Shown here piece by piece: positions 8,067 through 17,326 of a DNA stretch of 23,296 nucleotides; position 1 is the first letter of the stretch, and each line of letters starts with the position of its first letter. This stretch comes from Sulfurimonas sp. (GTDB lineage Bacteria; Campylobacterota; Campylobacteria; Campylobacterales; Sulfurimonadaceae): positions 1 through 23,296 of the forward strand of contig JAUSKV010000080.1 in the NCBI GenBank assembly GCA_030646745.1, read 5' to 3'. The notes below the pieces were generated by a model that was not told the origin of the DNA, did not search any database, and worked only from the letters and a program-made list of their open reading frames with translations. The position numbers and the translations under genes were made by a program.

Positions 8067-8232
8067 ATTTGAAGCAAAGAATATTCACATAGCATCTGAA
8101 TATCTAAAAAATAAGTTAAATGCATTTAAGAAAGTGGAGAGCAACAATATAAAAAGTGAAAATGTCTATATTGTTGTAGGGGAAAAAGAGTCACTCTTTA
8201 AGAGAATTATCAATTTAATATTTAAGTCCTAG
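8059..8232 (+). CDS. Small ORF after the motor pair (57 aa)
   Basis: A TTG at 8059 opens a 57-codon frame that overlaps the OmpA-domain gene's end by 8 bp and stops at 8230-8232, four bases before the stop of the convergent AMIN gene. The product would be basic and helical with a final hydrophobic stretch (LFKRIINLIFKS), and includes NVYIVVGEKESLF. I do not recognise it. Tight packing and coding-like composition support it; the TTG start and only a weak AGG about 11 nt upstream count against it. It could instead be untranslated 3' sequence. Confidence 0.45.
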   Translation: MNKFEAKNIHIASEYLKNKLNAFKKVESNNIKSENVYIVVGEKESLFKRIINLIFKS

Positions 8233-8236
8233 GATT

Positions 8237-8920
8237 CTATAATAGCTGAAAAACATAGCTGTCATCAATGTTCTTCACATTATATCTATAGTAGCCGTCT
8301 AATTCAATAACTACTCTATAGTAGCCATCATGATTTCCTACTCTTATCTTCGTAAAGACATTTTCAGTGATATTCTGCTCATAAAATTTGACACTTTTAC
8401 TGCTTTTAAAATCTATCACGATTCTGTGCGGCTGAACAAGCAGAAAGTTTCTTATGATTTTATCATTGGTGACAATTTTAAAATATTTTTCCGATGAATA
8501 AAAACTTGCATATTCAAAAGAGGCTATTTTTTGATATTTATCCCCATTCTTTGCAGATTGTTCTTCTATGTTTACTGTCTCTTTTTTCGCAGAATCTTTT
8601 TTTACATTCTCTTCTTGAATAGTATCATTAGAAGTATTGTTTTGAGATATGAATATTGGCTTATGCCAATCAACAGAATTTTCTAACTGGATAGTTTTAT
8701 TCTCTTGCGAACCATCAAGATTTTTATACTGTATTGTTACACCCTGAAGAACTCTTGCTTGCGGAGGAAGTGCTATAGTTGCTTTTTTTAGTGGCAATAT
8801 AACAGGAGTTTCATTTGTAGTATATGGAATATCCTTTTCGCCATCAGAGGGAAAAAAAGGATTTTCTCGAGCATCTAATACACCAATAATAATAAATGCA
8901 ATTAGCAGTAATTTCACCAC
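8237..8920 (-). CDS. AMIN-domain periplasmic protein (CgpA-like)
   Basis: This 227-residue protein has an N-terminal signal (VKLLLIAFIIIGVLDA), a proline-rich, low-complexity middle with many Lys, Glu and Asn, and a C-terminal AMIN domain at about 130-227 (for example PHRIVIDFKSS, KIRVGNHDGYYRVVIELDG). AMIN domains bind peptidoglycan or help localise envelope proteins. A campylobacterotal N-glycosylation sequon, EQNIT, lies in the AMIN domain. The order recA-eno-small protein-AMIN protein is the same as I recall around C. jejuni Cj1673c-Cj1670c, where Cj1670c is the glycoprotein CgpA. The start is GTG (8920 or the next codon), with AAGGG about 5 nt upstream. Confidence 0.75.
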   Translation of the reverse strand: MVKLLLIAFIIIGVLDARENPFFPSDGEKDIPYTTNETPVILPLKKATIALPPQARVLQGVTIQYKNLDGSQENKTIQLENSVDWHKPIFISQNNTSNDTIQEENVKKDSAKKETVNIEEQSAKNGDKYQKIASFEYASFYSSEKYFKIVTNDKIIRNFLLVQPHRIVIDFKSSKSVKFYEQNITENVFTKIRVGNHDGYYRVVIELDGYYRYNVKNIDDSYVFQLL

Positions 8921-8951
8921 TTCAACCCTTATTTTTTATTTATTATATCAT

Positions 8952-9230
8952 TTATTGTGTGGAAATCTCTTTGAGTTCAAAATACTCTCTTTGAAGCTCT
9001 GCATTATCATTTTTAAGTCTATTAATCTCAGATTGAAGGTAGTTTTCATAATCTTGAAGTCCAAAGAGAACTTCAAGCGAGTTTGTTCCATACAGCACGG
9101 CACCAAGATAGACACCCAAACCTAATACAAGTAAAATAAGAATCAAAAATTTTGCTAACGACAATCCCAGATATTTTTGAGTAAAGCTCTGAGAAGAGAC
9201 ATTTTCTTCATATAACTCTTCTATATTCAT
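8952..9230 (-). CDS. FtsB/DivIC-like small membrane protein
   Basis: The 92-residue protein has a cytoplasmic N-terminus of about 25 residues, one membrane segment (LAKFLILILLVLGLGVYLGAV, about 25-46), and a periplasmic coiled coil at about 58-92 (YLQSEINRLKNDNAELQREY). That is the layout of FtsB/DivIC septum-formation proteins, which bridge the divisome. It lies 11 bp after eno in the recA-eno operon; FtsB next to enolase is a common arrangement in Proteobacteria, which supports the assignment. The protein is so short that sequence alone cannot prove it. Confidence 0.65.
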   Translation of the reverse strand: MNIEELYEENVSSQSFTQKYLGLSLAKFLILILLVLGLGVYLGAVLYGTNSLEVLFGLQDYENYLQSEINRLKNDNAELQREYFELKEISTQ

Positions 9231-9241
9231 TTGGATAAAGC

Positions 9242-10620
<1,379 letters not shown>

Positions 10621-11544
10621 CTAAGCCTTAACATTTTCACGCCCTTGACCTAGTTTTATATCTTCATAAGAGAACCAAGCTCCACTTTTGTCAATTATAT
10701 CAAGTTTTACACCATAATCAACAAGTTCACCCTCTTTAGAAATACCTTCTCCAAACATGATGTCAAACTCTGCTTGACGAAAAGGAGGGGCAACTTTATT
10801 TTTTATAACTTTTGCTTTCACACGGTTGCCGATACTGTTTTCTCCCTGTTTTAGGGATGCAATTCTTCTCACATCGATTCTCACAGAAGCATAAAATTTG
10901 AGGGCATTTCCACCCGTTGTAGTCTCAGGAGAGCCGTAACCCATCATTCCGATTTTCATACGAATTTGGTTGATAAATATAACAGTACAGTTCATTTTAT
11001 GCAAAATACCAGTCAATTTACGAAGAGCTTTTGACATAAGACGCGCTTGAACCCCGACATTTTGGTCAGACATCTCACCTTCAATTTCAGATTTAGGCGT
11101 GAGTGCCGCAACAGAATCTATAACGATTAAATCAATCGCTCCGCTTCTGGCAATTGTTTCCACAATATCTAAAGCCTGTTCGCCGTAATCCGGTTGAGAA
11201 ACAAGAAGATTATCAACATCCACACCTAAGTTTCTTGCATAGATAACATCTAGCGCATGCTCTGCGTCGATAAATGCACAAACTCCGCCGGCTTTTTGGC
11301 ACTCTGCTGTTATTTGAAGTGCTAATGTTGTTTTACCTGAACTTTCAGGTCCATAAATTTCTACAACTCTTCCCTGAGGAACGCCGCCTATTCCTAATGC
11401 CAAGTCGAGTCCGAGAGAACCTGTACTAATTGCTTCAATAGGCGTAATCTCTTTATCGCCTAATCGCATCAAAGCACCTTTTCCAAATGCTTTATCTATC
11501 TGTTTCATTGCTAAGTCTAATGATTTTTGTTTGTTTGCGTCCAT
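10621..11544 (-). CDS. recA: RecA recombinase, ended early by an in-frame TAG
   Basis: RecA polymerises on single-stranded DNA and drives strand exchange and LexA-type cleavage. All core elements are present: [23 protein letters not shown], Walker [10 protein letters not shown] (65-73), Walker B-type [10 protein letters not shown], the DNA-binding loop region and GRENVKA. The open frame stops at 307 residues, about 37 short of the usual length, losing the last part of the C-terminal domain and the acidic regulatory tail, which are still encoded downstream in frame. Loss of the acidic tail alone is tolerated in E. coli RecA, but this cut also removes helices of the C-terminal domain. A -10 TATAAT lies at 11576-11581 with TTAACT 17 bp upstream. 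Confidence 0.93.
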   Translation of the reverse strand: MDANKQKSLDLAMKQIDKAFGKGALMRLGDKEITPIEAISTGSLGLDLALGIGGVPQGRVVEIYGPESSGKTTLALQITAECQKAGGVCAFIDAEHALDVIYARNLGVDVDNLLVSQPDYGEQALDIVETIARSGAIDLIVIDSVAALTPKSEIEGEMSDQNVGVQARLMSKALRKLTGILHKMNCTVIFINQIRMKIGMMGYGSPETTTGGNALKFYASVRIDVRRIASLKQGENSIGNRVKAKVIKNKVAPPFRQAEFDIMFGEGISKEGELVDYGVKLDIIDKSGAWFSYEDIKLGQGRENVKA

Positions 11545-11575
11545 TTTCGGCTCACTTTTTATTAAATTTAGACTT

Positions 11576-11604
11576 ATTATATGTCAATTTAAAATATTAG
11601 TTAA
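11576..11604 (-). promoter_or_regulatory. recA promoter
   Basis: On the minus strand TATAAT (11581-11576) is preceded, 17 bp upstream, by TTAACT (11604-11599). It lies about 32 bp upstream of the recA ATG, giving a leader of roughly 25 nt. No LexA-type box was recognised. Confidence 0.5.
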
Positions 11605-11702
11605 AAAACATTTCATTTTGTCATACTTTTTTTGAATTTATCTATTTTACTTATAGAAAAATCAGATAAATTAGGGTGAGATTTTATCCTTATTTGGTTA
11701 AA

Positions 11703-11724
11703 ATTTAGTTTATAATAACTAAAT
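11703..11724 (+). promoter_or_regulatory. mqnD -10 box inside a perfect inverted repeat
   Basis: ATTTAGTT (11703-11710) and AACTAAAT (11717-11724) are perfect reverse complements flanking TATAAT (11711-11716). The TATAAT is well placed to be the -10 of mqnD, 31 bp before its TTG start. The symmetry suggests a repressor operator over the core promoter, although AT-rich sequence makes such palindromes less rare. Confidence 0.45.
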
Positions 11725-11746
11725 GCTTTTATAACGGATATGTAAC

Positions 11747-12610
11747 TTGAAAAAAACGCTAATAGCCCACTCTCCGGATGCCGATGATATTTTTATGTAC
11801 TATGCCATCAAATTTGGTTGGGTAGATATGAAAAATACTCATTTTGACAATATCGCAAAAGATATTCAAACACTTAATGAAGATGCACTTGAGGGTGTTT
11901 ATGACATTGTTGCCATAAGTTTTGCACTCTATCCGCATGTTAAGGATGAATATGCTTTGCTTCGTACTGCTGTCAGTTTTGGTGAGGGGTATGGTCCAAA
12001 AATTATCAAAAAAAAAGGTGCTCTCTTAAAGAAAAACTTTAAGGTGGCACTCAGTGGAAAACACACTACAAATGCTATGCTTTTTCGCATAGCATACCCA
12101 CATGCCAGAGTAACTTATATGAACTTTTTGGAAATTGAAAGTGCTGTGCTTAGTGGCGAGGTGGATGCAGGAGTTTTGATTCATGAGAGTATTTTAACTT
12201 ACAGTAGTGAACTTGAAGTTGAAAGAGAGATGTGGGATATTTGGCAAGAGTTAGCAGGAGAGGATTTACCTCTTCCTCTTGGCGGAATGGCAATTCGTCG
12301 TTCCATTCCACTGGGCAAAGCCATAGAGTATGAGGCAACATTAACCAAAGCCGTTCAAGTAGCAAGAGATCATAAAGATAGACTCTCGAAGATGCTTCTC
12401 GAGAGAGATTTGGTTCGTATAGATGCAGCTACATTAGATAAATATCTTGAACTCTACGCAAATGATGACTCAATAACCCTAAATGAAATACAATATAGAG
12501 CGATTAATAAACTCTTTGAGATAGGCTATAAACATGGCTTTTATGAAGTGGAAGTTAAAGTAGAAGATTATCTAATTCCTACAGAATATACAGCATTAAG
12601 GAACTCATAG
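11747..12610 (+). CDS. mqnD: 1,4-dihydroxy-6-naphthoate synthase (MqnD)
   Basis: The 287-residue protein opens with the MqnD-type sequence AHSPDADDIFMYYAIKFG and has the two-lobed periplasmic-binding-protein-like fold expected of the family, with ISFALYPHV, SGKHTTNAMLF and LPLGGMAIRR. MqnD converts cyclic dehypoxanthine futalosine to 1,4-dihydroxy-6-naphthoate in the futalosine route to menaquinone, the route used by Campylobacterota. The start is TTG at 11747, since homologues begin right at this point and no ATG fits; GGA lies 8 nt upstream. fliQ starts 3 bp after the stop, although the two have no functional link. Confidence 0.9.
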   Translation: MKKTLIAHSPDADDIFMYYAIKFGWVDMKNTHFDNIAKDIQTLNEDALEGVYDIVAISFALYPHVKDEYALLRTAVSFGEGYGPKIIKKKGALLKKNFKVALSGKHTTNAMLFRIAYPHARVTYMNFLEIESAVLSGEVDAGVLIHESILTYSSELEVEREMWDIWQELAGEDLPLPLGGMAIRRSIPLGKAIEYEATLTKAVQVARDHKDRLSKMLLERDLVRIDAATLDKYLELYANDDSITLNEIQYRAINKLFEIGYKHGFYEVEVKVEDYLIPTEYTALRNS

Positions 12611-12613
12611 ATT

Positions 12614-12880
12614 ATGGAAGCAAAACTTATAGCCTTAGGCATCGAAACTTTTAAAATTGCAATGTTGCTCTCTTTGCCAGGGCTTTTAACAGGTATGTTT
12701 TTGGGTTTGGCGGTAAGTATTTTTCAAGCTACCACACAAATCAACGAGATGACACTGAGTTTTATTCCTAAAATCTTGGGTGTTGTTATTGTTTTAGTTC
12801 TCACCATGCCTTGGATGCTCAACTCTATGACTGACTTTTCCAAAGAGGTATTTAACTTAATTCCGACATTTGTAGAGTAA
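12614..12880 (+). CDS. fliQ: Flagellar export protein FliQ
   Basis: This 88-residue protein has two membrane segments (about 15-38 and 51-72) and the FliQ signature region LAVSIFQATTQINEMTLSFIPKI. FliQ is a core membrane subunit of the flagellar type III export gate, with FliP and FliR. The length is typical. It sits between mqnD and murB; its TAA overlaps the murB ATG (TAATG at 12878-12882), so it is co-translated with murB. No other flagellar gene is in the window. Confidence 0.92.
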   Translation: MEAKLIALGIETFKIAMLLSLPGLLTGMFLGLAVSIFQATTQINEMTLSFIPKILGVVIVLVLTMPWMLNSMTDFSKEVFNLIPTFVE

Positions 12881-13704
12881 TGAATTCTAAGCGTATTAAT
12901 TTTTTTCACTTCTCTTCTACCAAAATTGGAGGTTCTTTAGATGTTTTCATACTTGAAGAGGCTTCGGAGTTCAATCAAGATTATTATCTCATAGGCGCAT
13001 GCAACAACACACTTCTCGGCACACAACCTCCGCCACTTATGATACTCAGCAAAAAATATGATTATATAAAAATTGAAGAGAACCTCCTAAAAATCGGTGC
13101 GGCAACTCCCTCAGGAAAAATAGCCTCCTATTGTAAAAAACATGACATTGCAAATTTTGAATTTGTATCGCATCTACCGGGAACTCTAGGCGGTTTAGTA
13201 AAGATGAATGCGGGATTAAAAGAGTATGAGATTTTTAATAATCCAATCTCTGTTTCTACATGTAATGGTCTAAAAGAGAAGGAGGAGATAAATTTTGTAT
13301 ACAGATTTACAGATATTAAAACTCCCATTTTAGAAGCAACATTCAATTTGTCGTACGGATTTGATAAAGAAAAAGTAGAATTATTCAAGAAGATGCGTCT
13401 AAACCAGCCAAACACACCAAGCGCAGGAAGTTGTTTTAAAAATCCGATCGGTGACTATGCAGGAAGATTGATAGAAACAGTCGGACTCAAAGGATATAGG
13501 GTTGGAGGAATGGAGTTTAGTGAAGTGCATGCAAACTTTTTGGTAAATGCAGATAATGGCTCATTCGATGATGCGATATTTTTAATCCAAGAGGCACAAA
13601 AGAGAGTTTACGAGCAGTTTGGTATTTGGCTTGAAAATGAGATTATTGTTTTAGATAAGAGATTCATAGGAAGCGATTCACCACTATTAAATCCACATGT
13701 GTAG
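12880..13704 (+). CDS. murB: UDP-N-acetylenolpyruvoylglucosamine reductase (MurB)
   Basis: MurB reduces UDP-GlcNAc-enolpyruvate to UDP-MurNAc with NADPH and FAD in the cytoplasm, an early step of peptidoglycan synthesis. The 274-residue protein contains the FAD-domain features LIGACNNTLL and LPGTLGGLVKMNAG, the catalytic loop PSAGSCFKNP with its serine, and GLKGYRVGGMEFSEVHANFLVN. The length fits the short campylobacterotal type with a minimal N-terminus. The ATG overlaps the fliQ stop. A decayed second copy of its last 41 codons lies 6448 bp downstream at 20027-20149. Confidence 0.93.
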   Translation: MNSKRINFFHFSSTKIGGSLDVFILEEASEFNQDYYLIGACNNTLLGTQPPPLMILSKKYDYIKIEENLLKIGAATPSGKIASYCKKHDIANFEFVSHLPGTLGGLVKMNAGLKEYEIFNNPISVSTCNGLKEKEEINFVYRFTDIKTPILEATFNLSYGFDKEKVELFKKMRLNQPNTPSAGSCFKNPIGDYAGRLIETVGLKGYRVGGMEFSEVHANFLVNADNGSFDDAIFLIQEAQKRVYEQFGIWLENEIIVLDKRFIGSDSPLLNPHV

Positions 13705-13772
13705 TAGCGAAGAAATACCTTGATGGAAGTACTAAGGAATGTGAAAATACAAGCTAAATAAAGACCCACAAA

Positions 13773-13815
13773 GTTTCTAAATGAAGAATCTTGACGAGGA
13801 TTAAGGATTAGAAAC
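13773..13815 (+). other. Stem-loop downstream of murB
   Basis: GTTTCTAA (13773-13780) and TTAGAAAC (13808-13815) are perfect reverse complements; inside, AATCTT (13787-13792) can pair with AGGATT (13797-13802) through one wobble around a GACG loop. There is no U-run, so it is not a classic terminator. The rest of 13705-13896 shows no gene. Confidence 0.4.
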
Positions 13816-13896
13816 AGTAGATTAAGCTAAAAAGAAAAACTTGCAATTCATAAAAAAATACAAATTTTTTTCTAACTTTTTACAATTCCAATTGAT

Positions 13897-14523
13897 TTAA
13901 AGTACTATTTTTCCATCTTTTCTTGTTTTATAATTTATAAGAAAATCACCTTTTCCCTTTCCTTTTGCGAAACTGCTTTTATACCCAAAGCCTTCAACAA
14001 ACACTCTCGTTTTTTGTCTCGCTTCTTCATTACTAAAATTTTCATATTCTATTCTGTAGAGAGCGCTATATATTTGCGCTCTTCCTGTTCCATGATAACA
14101 GTGTATTAAAATCGGATAGTTGGCTTTGTCGTCCAATACTTCATAAAATTTACTCAGTGTTTTTTCTGTTGGGAGTTGTCCTGAGGGAATATTTATATGT
14201 TTAATTTCAAGAGCATGTTCCTTATTTATATTTTTGATTGCTTTGTCTTCATTGTCAATATTCATCTGTTTTTCAGGATTAAGTTCATCTTGTATTCTAG
14301 GGTCTAGTAAATCTATAACAGTTTTTATTTTATTTTCTACTAAAAAACCTTCTAATTTATCTGGAGGAATGAGTGCTGATTTGTAAACTTTACCTTTACT
14401 TATCTCTTCAAAACGATAATTAAAATGCACATGCCATACATAATATACAGCAGCTATAAATAGAAAAGCCAAGAAAGCTTTCAACATATTTTTTATGGAT
14501 AACAAATTTATTTTAGGGTTCAT
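13897..14523 (-). CDS. Membrane-anchored CX5R (tyrosine/dual-specificity) phosphatase
   Basis: The 208-residue protein has an N-terminal membrane segment at about 14-30 (LKAFLAFLFIAAVYYVW) and a phosphatase domain at about 38-190. It carries the cysteine-phosphatase signature HCYHGTGRA, with C142 as nucleophile and R148 as the phosphate-binding arginine, preceded by a LLDPR general-acid-region candidate. The N-terminal part RFEEISKGKVYKSALIPP resembles the start of DSP/PTP-like proteins of bacteria. The substrate is unknown; it should face the periplasm if the anchor is a signal-anchor. The gene is downstream of the ABC-NnrS operon with a 42-bp gap. Confidence 0.75.
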   Translation of the reverse strand: MNPKINLLSIKNMLKAFLAFLFIAAVYYVWHVHFNYRFEEISKGKVYKSALIPPDKLEGFLVENKIKTVIDLLDPRIQDELNPEKQMNIDNEDKAIKNINKEHALEIKHINIPSGQLPTEKTLSKFYEVLDDKANYPILIHCYHGTGRAQIYSALYRIEYENFSNEEARQKTRVFVEGFGYKSSFAKGKGKGDFLINYKTRKDGKIVL

Positions 14524-14565
14524 ATTTCATCTCTTTAAATTTTTTTGTATTTTACTACTAGATTG

Positions 14566-15816
14566 CTAACCTTGAACCCCATCTGCACGAGGTGAGAGTA
14601 AAAACTTGAAAAATATTTTTATATAGAGCATAAAAGGTATCGCCCAAATAAGAGAAGCATACAGATACAACTCTGCCCTATATTCCTCAAAAAAAGGAAC
14701 ACTTGCTCTCATAAATGTTGCTAGAATTATCAAACCAACCATTGTATGTGTATATATATTTGCGCTCAAATGACGACCTGTATGTATCCAAGAGATAATA
14801 ATCATAACCATAAGATAGGTTAGTCCATATCCGCCACTTGTGATAAAGTGTCTAAAACTACTGATATTTTGAATGTCTCCATTTAAAATTGCCCAGCCCA
14901 TTAAAGCATATCCAAGTCCAAATTGAATGAAAATCAGACTCAAATAGATTACATACGGTTGGTTCAGGATGAACTTATCTTTTAAAATATAGTCGCCTGT
15001 AATGGCAATAATAGCCGCACCAGTTGCTAATCCTAACCAGCCAAGTGCTGAATTATTTGGATATAAAAATTCTATAGTTGTAAAAACAATCACACTAAAT
15101 ATGGCAAGATTTGTTAAAGGTGGACGCGCTATATAAACATCATCAATGCCCTTATCTTCCATCAACTCATTTATAGCTTCCATATTTACACGCCTCATAG
15201 CAAGGAGTATTAATATTACACTTGCGCCAAGTGCAACTTTGAGTATTTCCATGGGCGGTGTATCACTGTACCCTGCCATAGAGAGATAAAACCAGCCTTC
15301 GATTATAAAAAGAGATACCATGGCATACCCCAAAGATGCATGTCTTTGTAATTTGTCCAAAACAGCATCTTTTGCAAACCAAATAAGCCATCCCAACATA
15401 GACAAATTAAGTATAGCAGCCAAATAAATACCTGTAATATCAATAAACCAAAAACTAAAGCGTCCTGCTACCCATAAAATCATGGCGTATTTTAAACGCT
15501 TACCAATAAATGGAACAGTCCCTGGAAAAAGTTCTGGAAGTCCAGTTGTTAAAAATGCCATCGTTCCTGCGGTTAAGATTCCAAAAATCATCTCATACAC
15601 ATGCCAAACTAAAATATTGTTCATAAAAGGTATATGTATCACTCCGCCCCAAACCAAACCCCATAAAAGCATAGAGAGTATCATGTAAGGTGCTAAGAGT
15701 AAAAATATTGGTCTAAAACCATATGCCAAATAAGGGGGAACATTTTTCTCATCAGGATAGTAAAGATAGTGGTTTGTAGCATGAAGTTGTTGTACTTTTT
15801 CTGTTTGATTGCTCAT
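14566..15816 (-). CDS. nnrS: NnrS family membrane protein
   Basis: This 416-residue polytopic membrane protein (about 12 segments) matches NnrS: an N-terminal YGFRPIFLLLAPYMILSMLLWG region, FMNNILVWHVYEMIFGI with its conserved HxxEM, FLTTGLPELFPG, and a later IHTGRHLSANIYTHTMVG. NnrS is a haem- and copper-containing membrane protein tied to nitric oxide metabolism and protection during denitrification; its exact activity is not settled. The ATG overlaps the ATPase stop (TAATG), making it the last gene of the ABC transporter operon, which ties the transporter to nitrogen-oxide conditions. Confidence 0.85.
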   Translation of the reverse strand: MSNQTEKVQQLHATNHYLYYPDEKNVPPYLAYGFRPIFLLLAPYMILSMLLWGLVWGGVIHIPFMNNILVWHVYEMIFGILTAGTMAFLTTGLPELFPGTVPFIGKRLKYAMILWVAGRFSFWFIDITGIYLAAILNLSMLGWLIWFAKDAVLDKLQRHASLGYAMVSLFIIEGWFYLSMAGYSDTPPMEILKVALGASVILILLAMRRVNMEAINELMEDKGIDDVYIARPPLTNLAIFSVIVFTTIEFLYPNNSALGWLGLATGAAIIAITGDYILKDKFILNQPYVIYLSLIFIQFGLGYALMGWAILNGDIQNISSFRHFITSGGYGLTYLMVMIIISWIHTGRHLSANIYTHTMVGLIILATFMRASVPFFEEYRAELYLYASLIWAIPFMLYIKIFFKFLLSPRADGVQG

Positions 15817-16553
15817 TATTTTAGTTCCAGTTCAAAGGTATTTATTATCTCTTCATCTTGTAAAATTTCTGCACTTTTGCCATAAACATATCTGTCATCT
15901 CTCTTATTTTGTGCTACATCAAATCTAAACTCTTTTACAATATGCCCTGGGTCGGCTTTTAGTAGTAACATAACATCACTCAGGCGAATTGCCTCCATCA
16001 AATCATGCGTTATAAAAAGTATGCTTATCTCTTTGTTTGCAATCATTTTTATTAAAATTGCTTGTAACTCTTTTTTTAATCCAATATCAAGTGCCGAAAA
16101 AGGTTCATCAAGAAAAAGCAGAGAGGGTTTGAGAACCAAAGCTCTTGCAAAACTTACTCTTTGTTTCATCCCACCACTTAAATCTTTGGGAAATTTATCA
16201 AAATCATCTTCAGTAAGTCCAAATTTAAGAGCAATTTCTTGCGCTTTTTGAATACTTTGCCTTCTGTTTTCTCCTCTTGCTATGAGCCCTAGCGCAATAT
16301 TGTCGATTGTATTTTTCCATGGTAGCAATCTTGCCTCTTGAAAAGCAAAAGCACTACTGGCGAAGGTATTTGTAATGTTTCCCTCTTGCACATCAAGTAT
16401 GTTGGCACAAAGATGTAAAAGAGTAGTTTTTCCGCCTCCGCTTGGTCCTACAATAGAGAGAACTTCTCCTTTGTTGAGTGAAAAATTTATATTTTTTAAG
16501 ATTTCAGTAAAACCAAAACGATGGTTCACTCTTTTGACCTCTAATCTCTCCAC
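15816..16553 (-). CDS. ABC transporter ATPase, NitT/TauT type
   Basis: The 245-residue protein has the full ABC ATPase set: Walker A GPSGGGKTT (38-46), Q-loop FAFQEARLLPW, signature LSGGMKQRVSFARAL, Walker B LLFLDEPFSALD and the switch histidine in LFITHDLMEAIRLSD. FQEARLLPW is typical of the nitrate/sulfonate/taurine/thiamine-precursor class. It powers import with the permease, which it overlaps by 13 bp, and the binding protein. The substrate is not decided by sequence; the NnrS gene at the operon's end suggests a nitrogen-oxide setting. Confidence 0.9.
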   Translation of the reverse strand: MERLEVKRVNHRFGFTEILKNINFSLNKGEVLSIVGPSGGGKTTLLHLCANILDVQEGNITNTFASSAFAFQEARLLPWKNTIDNIALGLIARGENRRQSIQKAQEIALKFGLTEDDFDKFPKDLSGGMKQRVSFARALVLKPSLLFLDEPFSALDIGLKKELQAILIKMIANKEISILFITHDLMEAIRLSDVMLLLKADPGHIVKEFRFDVAQNKRDDRYVYGKSAEILQDEEIINTFELELK

Positions 16554-17323
16554 AACTCCACCTCTCTTTTAATAGGCTCAAGTATAATGTACTCGATAAA
16601 CATAAGTGAACCTATCATAATAACTACTATTGCCAGTGCAGTCGGGGTATCTAGCTGACTTCTTGCAATAGCTAAAGATGCGCCAATTCCCGTACTAGTA
16701 GCAAGTAATTCAGCCATGATAACAATCTTCCAAGCCATGCCAAGACCGCTGACCCAAGCTGGAAAAACATAAGAGAAGATATGTGGAAAATAGACATCAA
16801 AAAATTTCATATGCCACGGTAACCGAAAACTCTCAGCCATCTCTTTTAAATCGCCATCAAGTGTGCGAGTTCCCTGAAGCGCTCCAACAAAGATGATAGG
16901 GAAGGAGGCTACAATAACCGTAAATATAACGGTTTCATCGCCCATTCCAAACCATATCATAGCAAGAACTATCCATGCAATAGGCGGCATACCTACAAGT
17001 ATGGTTACAATCGGACGGCTCATCATAGAAGCTGTTGCAAAAAAACCTGCAAGAAGTCCAAGTGTTGTGCCAATTAAAAGCGATAATCCAAAACCCAGAG
17101 ATGCGCGATAGAGAGTAGTTTGTATTTCAGCAATAACATTTTTGTTATTAAGCATGAGATTGAGTGTTTTGAAAGTCTCCAGAGGAGAAGGAAGAACTAA
17201 ATCGCCATATATTTGATTTCCCATGTCCCAAAGTGCTATAAAAAGCAATATTGTAGCTATCGCTCCCCACCCGCTCCAAAGATAAGCGGGAAAGTCTTTG
17301 ATAATTTTGAGTGCAAATTTCAT
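16541..17323 (-). CDS. ABC transporter permease, NitT/TauT type
   Basis: The 260-residue protein has about six membrane segments and the binding-protein-dependent permease (BPD_transp_1) domain at about 75-255. It includes the coupling EAA-type loop EMAESFRLPWHMKFFDVYFPHI and a preceding TVIVASFPIIFVGALQGTR. It forms the channel dimer for the adjacent ATPase. The start lies 3 bp after the binding-protein stop, so the three genes form one unit. The substrate class is nitrate, sulfonate or related small organic molecules. Confidence 0.9.
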   Translation of the reverse strand: MKFALKIIKDFPAYLWSGWGAIATILLFIALWDMGNQIYGDLVLPSPLETFKTLNLMLNNKNVIAEIQTTLYRASLGFGLSLLIGTTLGLLAGFFATASMMSRPIVTILVGMPPIAWIVLAMIWFGMGDETVIFTVIVASFPIIFVGALQGTRTLDGDLKEMAESFRLPWHMKFFDVYFPHIFSYVFPAWVSGLGMAWKIVIMAELLATSTGIGASLAIARSQLDTPTALAIVVIMIGSLMFIEYIILEPIKREVELWRD

Positions 17324-17326
17324 AAA

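Noticed and set aside
5820..8232. Zorya anti-phage system (ZorA/ZorB) at the MotA-like/OmpA-like pair
   Set aside because: No ZorC, ZorD helicase or ZorE nuclease follows; the next gene is a 57-codon ORF and then the convergent recA-eno operon. The shared stator architecture alone does not make it Zorya.
10621..10623. Reassignment of TAG or TAA to an amino acid
   Set aside because: TAG cleanly ends the BFD-like, mqnD and murB genes, and TAA ends fliQ and others in TAATG overlaps. A global recoding does not fit.
11740..11745. ATG-TAA minimal upstream frame just before mqnD
   Set aside because: The GGA purine motif is only one base from this ATG but eight from the TTG, so the TTG is the likely start and the ATG-TAA is incidental.
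13705..13896. Hidden gene or tRNA between murB and the phosphatase
   Set aside because: All frames are broken by stops, no cloverleaf was found, and only a weak stem-loop is visible.
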